From contig NW_027461523.1 of assembly GCF_024713945.1 (NCBI RefSeq), positions 62,001-126,000 of the forward strand: a stretch of DNA of 64,000 nucleotides, written 5' to 3'. This DNA is from Dermatophagoides farinae. Taxonomy: Eukaryota > Arthropoda > Arachnida > Sarcoptiformes > Pyroglyphidae. Positions within the stretch are counted from its first letter, which is position 1. The number at the start of each line of letters is the position of its first letter. Below, one piece after another: positions 20,601-30,024 of the stretch. The notes beneath the pieces were generated by a model that had not been told where the DNA came from, made no database searches, and saw nothing but the letters and a program-made list of their open reading frames with translations. The position numbers and the translations under genes are program-made.

Positions 20601-23600
20601 ATCATAATTAGTTGAGCTATTTAGTTGATCATCTAACGAACATAAGTAATTAATTTCGGTTTGTTTGTCTGTACTCGAGTAACACAAAGCGAAATTAATG
20701 ACTTTCTTCAAAAATTTTCCGAGTGTGTGAATAAATCCTGTATTTAGATTTAAGGATGATGGATTCCTGATATCGTAAGGGTTTTCAGAAACCGTTTCTT
20801 CGTCTTCTTTGTAAAGCATGATATTACTGAATGAATTGTATCCGAATAAGGGATTATTTTCTTGAACAATATTCCACCAATCGTATTGTTCAATAAATTT
20901 ACGTAGTGGACTTAATGTCGCTTTAAACTTTATGTTAAAAATATTAGTATCGTTTAATTCAGGTTCTAAAGTTATTCGTATGTGATTAATGTCAATAGCT
21001 AGTTCAGTTTTATCCCATGAAGTAATTATATTAAATAATACATCAGTTGAATTTAAAACAGGCGGATTTCCATAGGATAATAGCCATTTCAAATAATTTC
21101 TATCCTCTAATGAAAGTGACGCTAAAATTTCTTCTAGTACTGAATGGTTCGGTTTATTGTTATAAAAATCTAGATTAAGTAAACATTGGTATTGTTCATA
21201 AGTGTTTAGAATATCGCTATAGTTGTTATATTTACCAAATGATATTAGATAATTATTTTTGCTGTTGTTAATGGACGTTGATAATTCAGAATAAATTGCC
21301 GAACTTATCATTATCAATGCCATGCTTCTACTAGTAATTTGAATTTTGATCTGTTCTGATACTTTAATGGCAAATTCAAAGTGACTAGGGTAGAATTTTT
21401 GTTTAATATGATGCTTCAGTTTGATTTCATTTGATATAATAGAATTAATGCCATAATATCGTTCGTACAATGTGTAGCGATCTGGTAGTTTTAGAAACAT
21501 TCGGAATTCGAGATCTTTTATTTTTAACAAATCATTATAAGTCATATCTTTTGTTTCTAATGAATCATCGTTGTTTTGCTTTGGATAACTATTCGAATTT
21601 TCTGTAGATAGCTGTAATTTCGAAGTAACATTATAAAGCGTGAATACACAACTAATCAAAGAAGGGAATAACAAGCTAATTATATCATTTCGGTCTAACG
21701 ATAAAAAATAAGAAAGTTCAACCCAACAAAATAGTGGCAAAATATTGTTATATTGTAATTGAATTTTTTTTCGCTGTTCAAACCTATTGAAATAATCGAC
21801 TTTATAGTATGCAACCATGCTGTTGACCGAGTAAGAGAGAATGATATAAGATGGCTGATAATTAGAATAATTGTTTTTTGACTTTACACTAGTCATTGAG
21901 CTCTGCTGACTCGAAAACTCTGAAATATTTTTTTGTGATAAATGTACCTTTGGTTCACAAAGTAAAAAGATTGTAACTGTCTGTAAATTAATTTCGAATT
22001 TTGAAAACAGTTTAAATTCATCATTAGATTGTTCGGAGTTAAACGACTCGTACGCATTATAGCTACACATAAATCGGTATGGATCAAATTTGGACCATGT
22101 TTGATCAGTATTAATTGTAATCTTTTTATACAATTCATTTTTGATTATTTCTACCTGATGTTTATTAACTGGTGTAATTGACAATAACAAAATTCCCCAA
22201 TTCAATATGTTATAAATGAAATCGTAATCGAAAATGATTTTTAATGGACTAATATTTAGTAGATGTGTAAACGAATTTTCTGATTGATTTTGTTTCTCAA
22301 TATTTAATGTCGTCAAAAAAGAAATAGCATTATCTTCACTAGAATCTCCTCTACAAGCTAGTATTTCGTCTGAATCGTGTATTACATTAGCTTTATCTGA
22401 CAATGTTATACTAGAAATATTGAATTTGACTTTTTCAGAGTAATCAGTCGTGTTCAGATTTGTGCAATTGTATAAAACAGAAACAAAATAATCAACATCA
22501 AACTGCAGACTAATACCAACAATTCGTAACTCTGCCAACTGCTGTGTATTATCACTTAAAATACTACTTGGTCGAGTTGAAGATATCTTATTTATTATAA
22601 CTATTTCTTGGTCATCGCTTTTTTTAGGTTTTTCGGTTTCAACAAATTCAATGTCATCAATTGAATATAAAGGAGATTCAAATATGGAAATTGAAATTTC
22701 ACTTAAGAAAATGTTGATTTTTTTTGAGTTTTGGTTGGTTTTGATTGTATCTGTTTCAAATATAAAGTTATCAAAAGCTTTATCTATTAGAGACTCTAAT
22801 TTATAGTAATTGGAAGCCAAACAAGATTGATAAGTCGCGTCAAAATCATACATTGTGCTACTTGCAGTTACAAATTTATATGGAGTGGAAGAAGAGGATG
22901 AAGAAACGGATTCTGTTTGGAGAGATTCATTTGTTTCAGTATTATCTAAATTGAAAATATTATCTATTATCGTATCTACGATTTTTTCTTTTTCATTAAT
23001 ACTATTTAGACTTGTGCCATTAGAGTTTGAAGTGTTAGATATATCCAAAAATCGTCTAAGCCAAAAAGTTTTTTTTTTATTGTAATTGTTATTGATTTCG
23101 AGTACATTCGAGAATTTTTTAAGTAAAGGATCAAGAATGGATAGTTCGTTTATTAGCGAATTAAAAAATAATATGTCGAATTGCGATATGTAACCGTCGA
23201 TTGGTGTTATAAGGAATGTATTATCTTTTATGGTAAAAGAAAAGCTAAATGGTTTGATAATATAATCGTCATAAATAAAATCTGCCGGGTTGATTCTAGG
23301 AACAAAATTATCATAAAAAGTTTTAGTTTTATGATGTTTATGTTTTGTTTTAGTTCCTGTGCTCAGTAAGTCATTAATCTTTTGATCAAAGTGCTGAATA
23401 TTATTCATTCTATCTTTATTTCTTTGCTGAAAATTAGCGAAAGATCTATAGCATTTCTTGACTGTAATACTAGACAAATTGATTTCTTGTTCTGAATTTG
23501 CTTGTACGTTTTCAATTGTTATTGATATTGAGCTGTCTAAATTATAAAGTTGAAAAGTTATTCCGTTATTAACCACTATGTCGTAAGACACCTTCAAAGA

Positions 23601-26399
23601 TTTAGTTTTTAATCGTTTATTTTCGAACAAATCTTTTCGATATTTCCTCAAACTCTTTTCAGTGATATTGAAAAGCTGTAAAATTTTCGACAAACGTCTA
23701 AAGTCTTGAACATTCAGCATAGACAAGGGATTTATTAAGCTTCCAATAAATAGCCCAATTTCAAAAGGTAGCAATTTAATGTTAAAATCTGGTATACCTT
23801 CTCGATCATCAATATCATTATTCGATTTATTTTGTGTCTCGACTTTAAAATGTAATGTATTGTACATTAATTTACATTTACAAAGTAATGCAACATTTAA
23901 GCAAAACAAATTATATATTTTGATAGGGAGACACATTGATTTTTCGATTTCTGATGTCGGTAAATCTTCCTTGTCAAATGCAGATTTGGGAATTCGACCC
24001 GTAACGTAAACAGTCTTAACAGTTTTAGATTGCGCCCCATTGACTTGATCAGATTCTTGGTTTGATAATTTGTTGAAAATTGCTGTGTTTATCGCGTTAT
24101 AAGAGTCAATGCCATGTAGATTCCATAAATATATAGCAGACAGTTTTAAAACAGCCTTTGTTATATCCTGAGTAGTTATATGTTGAAGATCAGATTGAAA
24201 ATTTTGTAGTTTGACAATCATCGAGTTCGTTGACGGTAGATGATAATTAATTTGAAGATCGGTAATGTTGAATATAAATTTGAATTTTGTATCAAGAAAA
24301 GTTTGATTTAGGATTAAATTGAACACTTTTAGTTCTTTTACGATTTGCTCTAATACTTCGAGATATTCAGGTAGTACATGTAAGCCTAAGTCTAAATCAG
24401 AATTATTTTTCATTTTTTTTTTGGATTGAATCCAAATTGACTGATCTGAGCGTCTATAAACTGTGAAGTAATTGTTTAAACGATCTTTCGTCATCTCACC
24501 ACACAATACATCTTTTAAGATTTCATTTCTATAATTTTTTATTTCATTTACGTCGGCTACTCTTTCGATTTCATGTATAAAATCATCGAGTATATTATTT
24601 TCTTTGTTTTCTTGGTTTTCAAGGTAGTCATATTTTCCTAGCCTGATGAGCCAAGCCAGTTTATAAAGTTGTACGTCTAATGCAGATAAAATACGATTGT
24701 TTATAGTATCTTTTATTAAAGTTTTGTACAAACTGTAGTCATCTAAGATTCTTGTGACTAAAATTAGTCTTGACAATTTTTTATGATCAAAATTTATCAT
24801 CAAATTATTCATGCAAGCATTAACCTGAATGGTTGGTTCGATTAAAGTCGCGTTTTCTAGTAATTTATCATATGTTTCATATTGTACTTTTTCATCATAA
24901 ACAGACTCTCCTTTGTACACCGTTTTAGGCATTAAATTTAAAGAAATAACAGAATTTAAATTTACATTTTCGATAATGTAATCATGATAAGCTTGGCTAA
25001 TATTAGAAAGTAATGAAATGAAGCCTGTGAGTTTGTTAACATCAGGTTGCAAGTACACTGAAATTTTGTTAACTAGACTTACGTTAACTGTTTTGGAAAT
25101 TTGTTGTATAGATCTTTGTCTGATTGCGTCAATGAATTCTTGTCGTTTAAGTTTTCCATCAATATTTGCGTTAATTAAATGTAGTTTGTATAAATTCGCC
25201 AGTTGGGACTCAATTGTATTTTCGTCTATTAGTGTATAAGTAGCAGTAGATTTATCATATAAATAAACATCGACGTAATCAATCATGAGATCCTTATATG
25301 GAAATCGACCATCTAACGAAAAAATTTTTTTTTGATACTTTTTGTTAAACCAAATTAACGAAGAATCAGCTGGATCTAAGTTATCGCTGCTTTCGTCCAT
25401 TTTATAAGTCATTTCGTCCGTGTCTACAGCACAAAGATTATTTTTCTCTGTTGTACTGGATTGGTGTCTTTCAGTTCCCACGCAGATGACACGCGAAGAA
25501 TTAATATAACATGGTATTAACAAGTGATTGTTGTAACTTGGTAAAGTACTATCTAACTTGATAATGTTTTTTGTGCAAATACTTTCTGAGACTATTATGT
25601 TGGATCCAATTTCACTTGTTGGTAAAACTTCGCCCCCTAATGGTACCGGCTTATCGCTTGCAAAACATAACTTATCCGTATAAACACTAAATCCAGACAT
25701 ATTTATTTCCATCAGTATGCTATATGTAATATGTTCATAGTCACCATATAGTGTTTTTAAATTATCAGATATATGTTTATCTGCTTTTTTTGAAAAATTC
25801 TTAATTTTGCTATACCACTTAGTGTTTCCTTGCGACGGGTATAAACTTCCTTCTATATAGTTTTTTGCGTTTTCCACAGACATCAAATCGATTTTACACC
25901 CCACAGCCAGAGGCAGTTGTTCTGAATTGTAAAAGTTTTCAATTCTGACTTCAAAGTTTTTCAAAGTGAACTTCACACTATTTGCAAGTCTGGCGACTAT
26001 TCTAAGTAGCAAACTATTGCGTGCGTATTTGTACAAACAACTGCGGCTATGGTTCTCTAATTGACTTTTTTTCCGTTCTTTTATGTCATCTTTGCATGAA
26101 TTTTTATTCCAATTAGAAACATTTTGAAAACTCAAAACTGCTATAACGTTCTCAACGTCGACCTTGATAGAACCAGTAAACCAGTTCCAGATAGGTAGCC
26201 TTATACTTATTAGCCCAATATACTGGAACTCTAATACTAGCGGAGCGTCGACGAAATTTTCGATAACCTCTGGTTTTAATTGAATATTTCTGAGTTTAAT
26301 ATTGCCTTGAAATAAGTCAGTAAGACTAAAATCATGAGTTGTGATTGGGTGAATGAAGTCCCGCAAATAACTATAAATTAAATTAATGAGCCATTGCAT
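14694..26399 (-). CDS. VPS13: VPS13-type bridge-like lipid transfer protein, 3901 aa, intronless
   Basis: A single uninterrupted frame of 3901 codons. The N-terminus is a typical chorein motif (residues 1-110: LFQGNIKLRNIQLKPEVIENF, then PLVLEFQYIGLISIRLPIWNWF). The middle is a very long run of beta-rich sequence, as expected of the lipid-conducting groove. A VPS13 adaptor-binding type region lies near residues 2700-3050 (NLTPHFICFAQSNYLGPFE). The C-terminal region (3400-3700) has amphipathic and hydrophobic helices, and a PH-like domain ends the chain (about 3790-3890). VPS13 proteins move phospholipids in bulk between membranes at contact sites. The length fits the upper range of the family, and apicomplexans carry several paralogues. 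An asparagine- and serine-rich insertion content distinguishes it from animal forms. Confidence 0.95.
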   Translation of the reverse strand: MQWLINLIYSYLRDFIHPITTHDFSLTDLFQGNIKLRNIQLKPEVIENFVDAPLVLEFQYIGLISIRLPIWNWFTGSIKVDVENVIAVLSFQNVSNWNKNSCKDDIKERKKSQLENHSRSCLYKYARNSLLLRIVARLANSVKFTLKNFEVRIENFYNSEQLPLAVGCKIDLMSVENAKNYIEGSLYPSQGNTKWYSKIKNFSKKADKHISDNLKTLYGDYEHITYSILMEINMSGFSVYTDKLCFASDKPVPLGGEVLPTSEIGSNIIVSESICTKNIIKLDSTLPSYNNHLLIPCYINSSRVICVGTERHQSSTTEKNNLCAVDTDEMTYKMDESSDNLDPADSSLIWFNKKYQKKIFSLDGRFPYKDLMIDYVDVYLYDKSTATYTLIDENTIESQLANLYKLHLINANIDGKLKRQEFIDAIRQRSIQQISKTVNVSLVNKISVYLQPDVNKLTGFISLLSNISQAYHDYIIENVNLNSVISLNLMPKTVYKGESVYDEKVQYETYDKLLENATLIEPTIQVNACMNNLMINFDHKKLSRLILVTRILDDYSLYKTLIKDTINNRILSALDVQLYKLAWLIRLGKYDYLENQENKENNILDDFIHEIERVADVNEIKNYRNEILKDVLCGEMTKDRLNNYFTVYRRSDQSIWIQSKKKMKNNSDLDLGLHVLPEYLEVLEQIVKELKVFNLILNQTFLDTKFKFIFNITDLQINYHLPSTNSMIVKLQNFQSDLQHITTQDITKAVLKLSAIYLWNLHGIDSYNAINTAIFNKLSNQESDQVNGAQSKTVKTVYVTGRIPKSAFDKEDLPTSEIEKSMCLPIKIYNLFCLNVALLCKCKLMYNTLHFKVETQNKSNNDIDDREGIPDFNIKLLPFEIGLFIGSLINPLSMLNVQDFRRLSKILQLFNITEKSLRKYRKDLFENKRLKTKSLKVSYDIVVNNGITFQLYNLDSSISITIENVQANSEQEINLSSITVKKCYRSFANFQQRNKDRMNNIQHFDQKINDLLSTGTKTKHKHHKTKTFYDNFVPRINPADFIYDDYIIKPFSFSFTIKDNTFLITPIDGYISQFDILFFNSLINELSILDPLLKKFSNVLEINNNYNKKKTFWLRRFLDISNTSNSNGTSLNSINEKEKIVDTIIDNIFNLDNTETNESLQTESVSSSSSSTPYKFVTASSTMYDFDATYQSCLASNYYKLESLIDKAFDNFIFETDTIKTNQNSKKINIFLSEISISIFESPLYSIDDIEFVETEKPKKSDDQEIVIINKISSTRPSSILSDNTQQLAELRIVGISLQFDVDYFVSVLYNCTNLNTTDYSEKVKFNISSITLSDKANVIHDSDEILACRGDSSEDNAISFLTTLNIEKQNQSENSFTHLLNISPLKIIFDYDFIYNILNWGILLLSITPVNKHQVEIIKNELYKKITINTDQTWSKFDPYRFMCSYNAYESFNSEQSNDEFKLFSKFEINLQTVTIFLLCEPKVHLSQKNISEFSSQQSSMTSVKSKNNYSNYQPSYIILSYSVNSMVAYYKVDYFNRFEQRKKIQLQYNNILPLFCWVELSYFLSLDRNDIISLLFPSLISCVFTLYNVTSKLQLSTENSNSYPKQNNDDSLETKDMTYNDLLKIKDLEFRMFLKLPDRYTLYERYYGINSIISNEIKLKHHIKQKFYPSHFEFAIKVSEQIKIQITSRSMALIMISSAIYSELSTSINNSKNNYLISFGKYNNYSDILNTYEQYQCLLNLDFYNNKPNHSVLEEILASLSLEDRNYLKWLLSYGNPPVLNSTDVLFNIITSWDKTELAIDINHIRITLEPELNDTNIFNIKFKATLSPLRKFIEQYDWWNIVQENNPLFGYNSFSNIMLYKEDEETVSENPYDIRNPSSLNLNTGFIHTLGKFLKKVINFALCYSSTDKQTEINYLCSLDDQLNSSTNYDDVASWLVFDFSLIASSKKILEPVSINFVGATNSFNKTIEIKSNVSWANLYCDASVFSAFSLFFRSLNMAIEESITYVINPSTNIQIQVNWSVCDISMLPEFLDQQKVSEILASVNKFSCYKYIVIDNNQYKLYYKFGFDVNTFCYKKFNKYIKNIEENVSDHAVCINTNFKRTNSIRKTIKDNVSYQRRKIGLRFTNLLGVRSSIIINSKLKVVEDTLCKISLSKIDFLELQIDKLEVNQSDVNEFMNTLNITLSGIYYDSINFEEENVIVRVSYESRIIAVILKIELNLMTAGMLILNITIENTSYIVYWSGFVQSKLTYRTQNNNSSDSSSTFNDTIFAERDLCIVADSESVSSKTDNKIIYSLPLDFYKGSNAELLLDDKVILTGENLSYTFFLLSQFYTDNVSPSVNSTAKQFQALRLDLCDVSFALATSSKYRITKLIVIINMKTNLINLLPYPIKVTVNKSSQNYIRSQKSTLTQHSIRDGLNSTEEDVASTVVLESGHQIGIENNFEVIEIIKDDCSTRKVFLPLLEKEYNLHRTVSNRDKDSNMIEVVQNPQYKSFKFQISVDSFMPSLSLPNYKIFFGANISFSYTVFCRLWIYNNLSTTLYYKAKSLHQIQSRKLITVSKIHSFYRFGVTVKNAFKIDAENLQTINVTNRPRNLDYKKIGFASLFDSRIIFGKKILKTNQAVTRTHIPASSASKPLSIVIYITPAPVPYTSSIVMTCYPKYVIFNRTSITLYIREHSFHSHAYTILAVPAFSYAEFHPYANKKMISIRISSIPAAYLQKQKSQRYYSKIHKKMQRQHKNQVLDHDYWSAPVVVSTTVTTQVRYPSTYSPPFAISPFSILDLNVTLKRGMRQIWLFPNKSPEFKLVNLTPHFICFAQSNYLGPFEVLYPRVKKNQPLFSKEADCLESPKHDSPENISENSDYEKNNGILENSNSRHVDFTLYNKEGPRAMDIWLVNYNTSTNNEYSIKEQNFLNFDQNSQENYNNKLVKCNDESADNYKLAGSKSNITPRSFSQKVNKEKECYENRFDKYVSPEIPVEVLKRWNQLRMYNSRRINLVDNYKNIYKSDYILSSVLQQKLLMLPTNVSEFIPVCVQFVFTGGSRWVIFKSLSNIPLSKLSTSESTQVTAAQKKFNELWTQYVSSNNKGEKQLLMENILKHVIAHQEILKSELLRILYYGDSESVNAFISHCKKLNSSEELINLIENYKCNKLQKSANDDTININDNMLKNLMIHDESLLLPNKKTYKSDGSSAEITSDTYDRLQLMLKIDGIGISLIMWEKEFIYLSLVKICTEMLYSNNIINYFIELESCQVDSFVTNSTLFRTVQAQNSLETSFQIRIEQKLYSNVIDLASVGVVLLPAYLSMDYENTFMILRFIDLFIEVWSIHNWKSYELPNVQIINAIDFSELGYKKQSSGVIISLGEVTIGKIILLLNINTEKTISTSAAKFINTILEERLENEQKRNTPVLAVSKPRLSVGKKDISFVYKNQPYNKSETCLIGPEKTLFLSITFQKLSYISSDQIAVFEELFLDTFVIRSSFCRSIIDSMFLETSISDALLYFPNTVSRSISGRVDHVAIEVLNPYIGKIIRQTGNVIGALNLIGNPALIYRILHNGFSSATYTLRQQKWNHKPKAIFIAILQVLQAFLIGFFIFVNRLAASWQTVFSTIANYKLEYSIRNHLYHYNNQNVEKSYRIYKQQKEQKQNQEHRFFYLERTESHSLLEGLKYGFILSFKIVLLYLVDMFVKPKRALEKAFNTGSYLIFFQVLLSSFFALVFFIPIAICAFCVQVSSGVLHSSLNVEKVPARRSMKYMTKFNSTYDPALSYWHSLAYIPNSAMKLFKLDRNSVLIKNGAKSVFVLPLKLKRPNVNAAEHPFNGACIFTKTLLVTTSHDLIYFTTPWNSIQQIFIIKNEDKNYHIVIHTKTKTTYNIICSNAENTFFTYLGLIKIIKHLQSLEVLREVV

Positions 26400-26631
26400 T
26401 GTTTATGTATTCATATAAAAGTCACATTTTATCTAATAGCACACTTCTAGGAATATGATCAAAAATCAAATACAAATAATTATCAATAAGACGGAATTAT
26501 TATAAAATAAATTGGCAGAGAACTTTTAAAACTATTTATGATAAAAAAATTGCCAAAGACAATTTGGATTTAGCCATTGGGTTAAAGATTGGTAGATTAC
26601 GGCAAATACAATTAACTGTAACACAAAAAAT

Positions 26632-27033
26632 TTAAATCATTTTAGAGATAGTGGTTCTAGCTTTAGATAATTTGAATCGCTCGAAATCAGTTAAATCGCG
26701 TTTCTTGTAGTAAGAAGATTGCTTCTTACCCCAAGCAGTTTCTTTCCATTGAGAAATAACATCGTTGTTTGCCAAAGCAGCAGTTACGTCGTTAGTGGAA
26801 GCTCCACGAGATAAGTCAAGCTTGAAGTCGGTCAAAGCGAGTCTCTTGGTGGAAATTACTTGTCGTTCGATTCCTGGTCCGTCAATAATGACTCGATTGG
26901 TGTTGAGTAAATCTACTATAATAACTGGCTAAAAAATCATTTTAAACTGCGAAAAACGTACCTTGTTGTAGACGCTGCCGTATCGGCCTATTGCTAATCT
27001 GCCAGCTTCGAAAAATCTTTTAAATAGTGCCAT
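26632..27033 (-). CDS. RPL14: 60S ribosomal protein eL14, one 33-nt intron
   Basis: Exon 1 (27033-26962) encodes MALFKRFFEAGRLAIGRYGS and four more residues. A 33-nt intron (26961-26929, GTACGT...TTTTAG) separates it, in phase 0, from exon 2 (26928-26632). The joined product is 122 aa and matches eL14: EAGRLAI near the start, VIIVDLLNTNRVIIDGPG (the KOW-like strand pair), TKRLALTDFKLDLSRGAS, and the C-terminal WKETAWGKKQ...RDLTDFERFKL. It is a structural protein of the large ribosomal subunit. The lysine-rich tail found in animal eL14 is absent. The open exon 2 alone would miss the first 24 residues. Confidence 0.95.
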
Positions 27034-27204
27034 CCTAAATAGAATATTGTATTTCAATACGAATTTTATTGTTTTGTCTAACAACGAAAAATTTAGCAAG
27101 AAAAATTTTCTGATATTATAAATAAAGCTGAAAAATAATATTCCTAAAAATAAAAATTTAATGTAATTTCAAATTGAATAAAAATTGATCATGCCGATAA
27201 ATTT

Positions 27205-28779
27205 ATGATCGATGGTGTGCAGCTAAGGTCTGATGCAAAATCTGACAAAGATGCGAAATATATATGTTGTATCAATAGCAATTCGCTTTTCTTCATCAAT
27301 ATATTAACGAACAACCAGCTTGCCAGCGAAAACATTGCTGAATCTTACGATCTGATCAAACCATTCAATACGCTCAATACAGATGTAAAAGTTTATTTTG
27401 ATGAAATAACAAATAGCGGTATTAAACATTTAAATAAATTGGTTTTTTATGCGTTTGTAGTTTGTGACATCTGCTCAAGAGATTTTACCTTGTGGAAAAA
27501 AATTGCAGATGTCGAAAACGTCACAGCTCTGATTAAGCTAGTAAATGACATCAATACTTCAGAACATGAGCTGCTGCAGTTGCTGGACACAATGCTACGC
27601 AGTATCAATCAAAACCCAAACGACACGTCGAAATCTGCAGACAGTAGTGGGAAGCACAAAACTGGGCATCATTCTCATCATTTGAATTTGTCGAATTTGC
27701 TACATCACCATCACCCCATGAACTCTATGGCGTTTAAAGAATCAGAGCTTGAACACAGCCCAATTGTGGATTTGAGAACTTACGGAAAGATGTTATCGAT
27801 CAACACGGTTTTTATTGATGATTACAATGTGAAAATGTCGCCTGTAATATTGGTCACGTTTATTTACGGACTACTTTTATACATATGTTCGTCTATAATA
27901 ATTTATTGCAAAAATCTTCCTCAAGAGTACATAAAATACTTCATAAACATATTAACCGCAAAGAACGACATCAAAGTGTCGCTGGGCGATAAAATATTGA
28001 TAGCACGTAACTTGCTGCGAATTCAGTCCGTCAGGAGTGTGGTTTGCGAACAAGTAGGAATAAGAAACTTGATATCTAACTGTCTGCTGTCTGGCAATCT
28101 CACGATGATGTACCACGCTAGTTTTTGTTTGTGGTCATGCAGTTTTTCAAAAGAACTTTTTGAAGTCAAAATTGGTGTGTTTTACCATAATCAAGAGCTG
28201 ATTAAGCTGTGGATCGATAAGGTGCTTTTACATCGAGAAGAAGAAAAGATCGTGAGACTGAACGTAGGCATTATAAACAATTTGACTAAATACAACTGGT
28301 TGTTGGGCATATATTTTGATGAGTCTGTGCGTTTCTTTTTGAACAAGTTAATGAGCAAGAAGTGGAAAGACAAAGATCTGAGCGCAGATATAGGTAAAGT
28401 GGTAGATGAGTTATACGAACTCGAAAAAAATTTGCTCAGCTTCGACACGTATCTTTCAGAACTCAAATCTGGAAACTGCTTAAACAAATGTTTCCACGGG
28501 GAGATATTTTGGCTGCATCACATAAATCTAATAGAAGCAAACGACTTTGAAGTGGTATCGACTCTGGTAAACATCATTGCCAATTCGGATAAAGATGATC
28601 TCATTTCGTCGTCGTTGACAGATCTTTATTACATTTTTAAATATTATCCACATTCAAAAGCCATAGTAAATCGGTTCAAAATAAAGTCTGTCTGCATGAA
28701 GTTATTAGAACACAAAGATAAAAACGTCATGAAAAATTCACTGTGTATTTTACAACTTTTAATAATGAATAAAACATAA
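27205..28779 (+). CDS. VMA13: V-type ATPase subunit H (V1 sector)
   Basis: A 524-aa HEAT/ARM-type helical protein. The C-terminal domain carries the family signature: CFHGEIFWLHHINLIEANDF, followed by LTDLYYIFKYYPHSKAIV and KLLEHKDKNVMKNSLCILQL. Subunit H couples the V1 motor to the V0 proton channel and silences free V1; the pump acidifies vacuolar compartments. The length is close to yeast Vma13 (478) plus an insertion. That insertion, about residues 140-182, is polar and histidine-rich (GHHSHHLNLSNLLHHHHPM) and not a family feature. The ATG at 27205 follows a short upstream ATG frame that stops at once. Confidence 0.9.
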   Translation: MIDGVQLRSDAKSDKDAKYICCINSNSLFFINILTNNQLASENIAESYDLIKPFNTLNTDVKVYFDEITNSGIKHLNKLVFYAFVVCDICSRDFTLWKKIADVENVTALIKLVNDINTSEHELLQLLDTMLRSINQNPNDTSKSADSSGKHKTGHHSHHLNLSNLLHHHHPMNSMAFKESELEHSPIVDLRTYGKMLSINTVFIDDYNVKMSPVILVTFIYGLLLYICSSIIIYCKNLPQEYIKYFINILTAKNDIKVSLGDKILIARNLLRIQSVRSVVCEQVGIRNLISNCLLSGNLTMMYHASFCLWSCSFSKELFEVKIGVFYHNQELIKLWIDKVLLHREEEKIVRLNVGIINNLTKYNWLLGIYFDESVRFFLNKLMSKKWKDKDLSADIGKVVDELYELEKNLLSFDTYLSELKSGNCLNKCFHGEIFWLHHINLIEANDFEVVSTLVNIIANSDKDDLISSSLTDLYYIFKYYPHSKAIVNRFKIKSVCMKLLEHKDKNVMKNSLCILQLLIMNKT

Positions 28780-28865
28780 ACTGAGTAACAAAAATATCAG
28801 GATAAAGAGACGCCAAACACAATGATAAAAAATGAACAAATACACTTTAAAAGAACGAGTCAAAT

Positions 28866-29816
28866 TTAGTTGGCCATGGCTTCAGATGCTAAGCGGGCAA
28901 CTTCAGCAATTTTCATTTGGACTCTTTCCATGCGTTGAGCCTTGGTGAGTTTCTTGGGTCTGAAGTATTTAATTTGTTCCCCTTTAGCGTTATAGGTGAC
29001 AATGTAGTTGTTTTCTCTGGTGATTTTGTACTGCTTGGGCTCTGCCTTAGGAGTATTAGGGTTGGCGCGGATAGCGTCGTGAACAGCCTGGATTTTCGAT
29101 TCCAAGTTTTCAGGTGTGATGCCTAATTTAATGTATCTTGAAAACTGTCTGTTGTATTTTTCGGGGTCTTCTTCCTGAAGTTTTTTCATGTACTTAGTTA
29201 CGTGGATGCCCATGATCCTTTCTCTGTGGAGTTCTGCGTCGTAAGCGCCGTCAGAGGAGTTGGGGTCGTAACCTGGGAATCTTTTAATGGAGTGGGGGAT
29301 AGATAAACCACCGTCGCAAGCACCTTTGAGAGCACCGAAAACACGGTTTCCTCTAGTAACGATTGAGAGACCGACATCGAGAACTGCTCTAAGAGGAGTT
29401 TTGTTGAAGTCTTGGTCTTCGACTCTGTATTCTTCTCCGTCAAGAGTATTTCTGATGGGAATGTCTTTGTCGAGGTCGAAATGTTTCAAACATTTGCGAG
29501 CGCAAAGTAGTCCAGTGGCGTAGGCAGCTGCATAGTTAGTGAGTCCTACAGGCATACCGAAACGGGTTAACTCAGATGAGTCAGCACTTGCCACAATAAT
29601 ATCGCCTGACAAAGTTGCATAAGCTACTTGACAGATGACTTTCGAATTGGTGAATCTGACGATAAATCTATACTTTTTGGTTTGATACTTGTTCAAGTCC
29701 TGCTTGATGAGGTTTCTCCTCTGCTGGTAGTCAGTTTTTCCTTCGCGTCTTCGACGGTATTTAACTTGGTATCTTGAAAAGTAAGATGGAGTTTTAGTTA
29801 CTGCAGCTAACACCAT
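28866..29816 (-). CDS. RPL5: 60S ribosomal protein uL18 (RPL5)
   Basis: Full length at 316 aa and intronless. Signatures include YFSRYQVKYRRRREGKTDY-like residues near the N-terminus, VGLTNYAAAYATGLL (about 90-105), GNRVFGALKGACDGGLSIPH and KRFPGYD in the middle, and a basic C-terminus. uL18 binds 5S rRNA and, with uL5, forms the central protuberance of the large subunit. The upstream 150 nt hold a conspicuously GC-rich patch in an AT-rich setting (about 29890-29920, GGGGGCGC and CGGGC), possibly a promoter element. The start ATG fits the family's usual N-terminal length. Confidence 0.96.
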   Translation of the reverse strand: MVLAAVTKTPSYFSRYQVKYRRRREGKTDYQQRRNLIKQDLNKYQTKKYRFIVRFTNSKVICQVAYATLSGDIIVASADSSELTRFGMPVGLTNYAAAYATGLLCARKCLKHFDLDKDIPIRNTLDGEEYRVEDQDFNKTPLRAVLDVGLSIVTRGNRVFGALKGACDGGLSIPHSIKRFPGYDPNSSDGAYDAELHRERIMGIHVTKYMKKLQEEDPEKYNRQFSRYIKLGITPENLESKIQAVHDAIRANPNTPKAEPKQYKITRENNYIVTYNAKGEQIKYFRPKKLTKAQRMERVQMKIAEVARLASEAMAN

Positions 29817-30024
29817 TGTTTATTTCGGTTATACTTAAGAAATTACAAAAAAATATTTTTTCGTTTTTGTATTGTCCTTTGTCTAAGCTAGGTTGGGGGC
29901 GCTTATTTCGGGCTTTTATGTTATAAAATAAAAAGCCAAATAACCAATGTTTACCTGTTTAGAATTGCAAAACAAAGTTATTTTGGTAATAGTTAACAGT
30001 TGATAAATTCGTATTATAATAAAA

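Noticed and set aside
26490-26636. 48-codon stop-free run before eL14 on the rightward strand
   Set aside because: No ATG or acceptor at its start, and it overlaps the eL14 stop; chance is the simpler reading.
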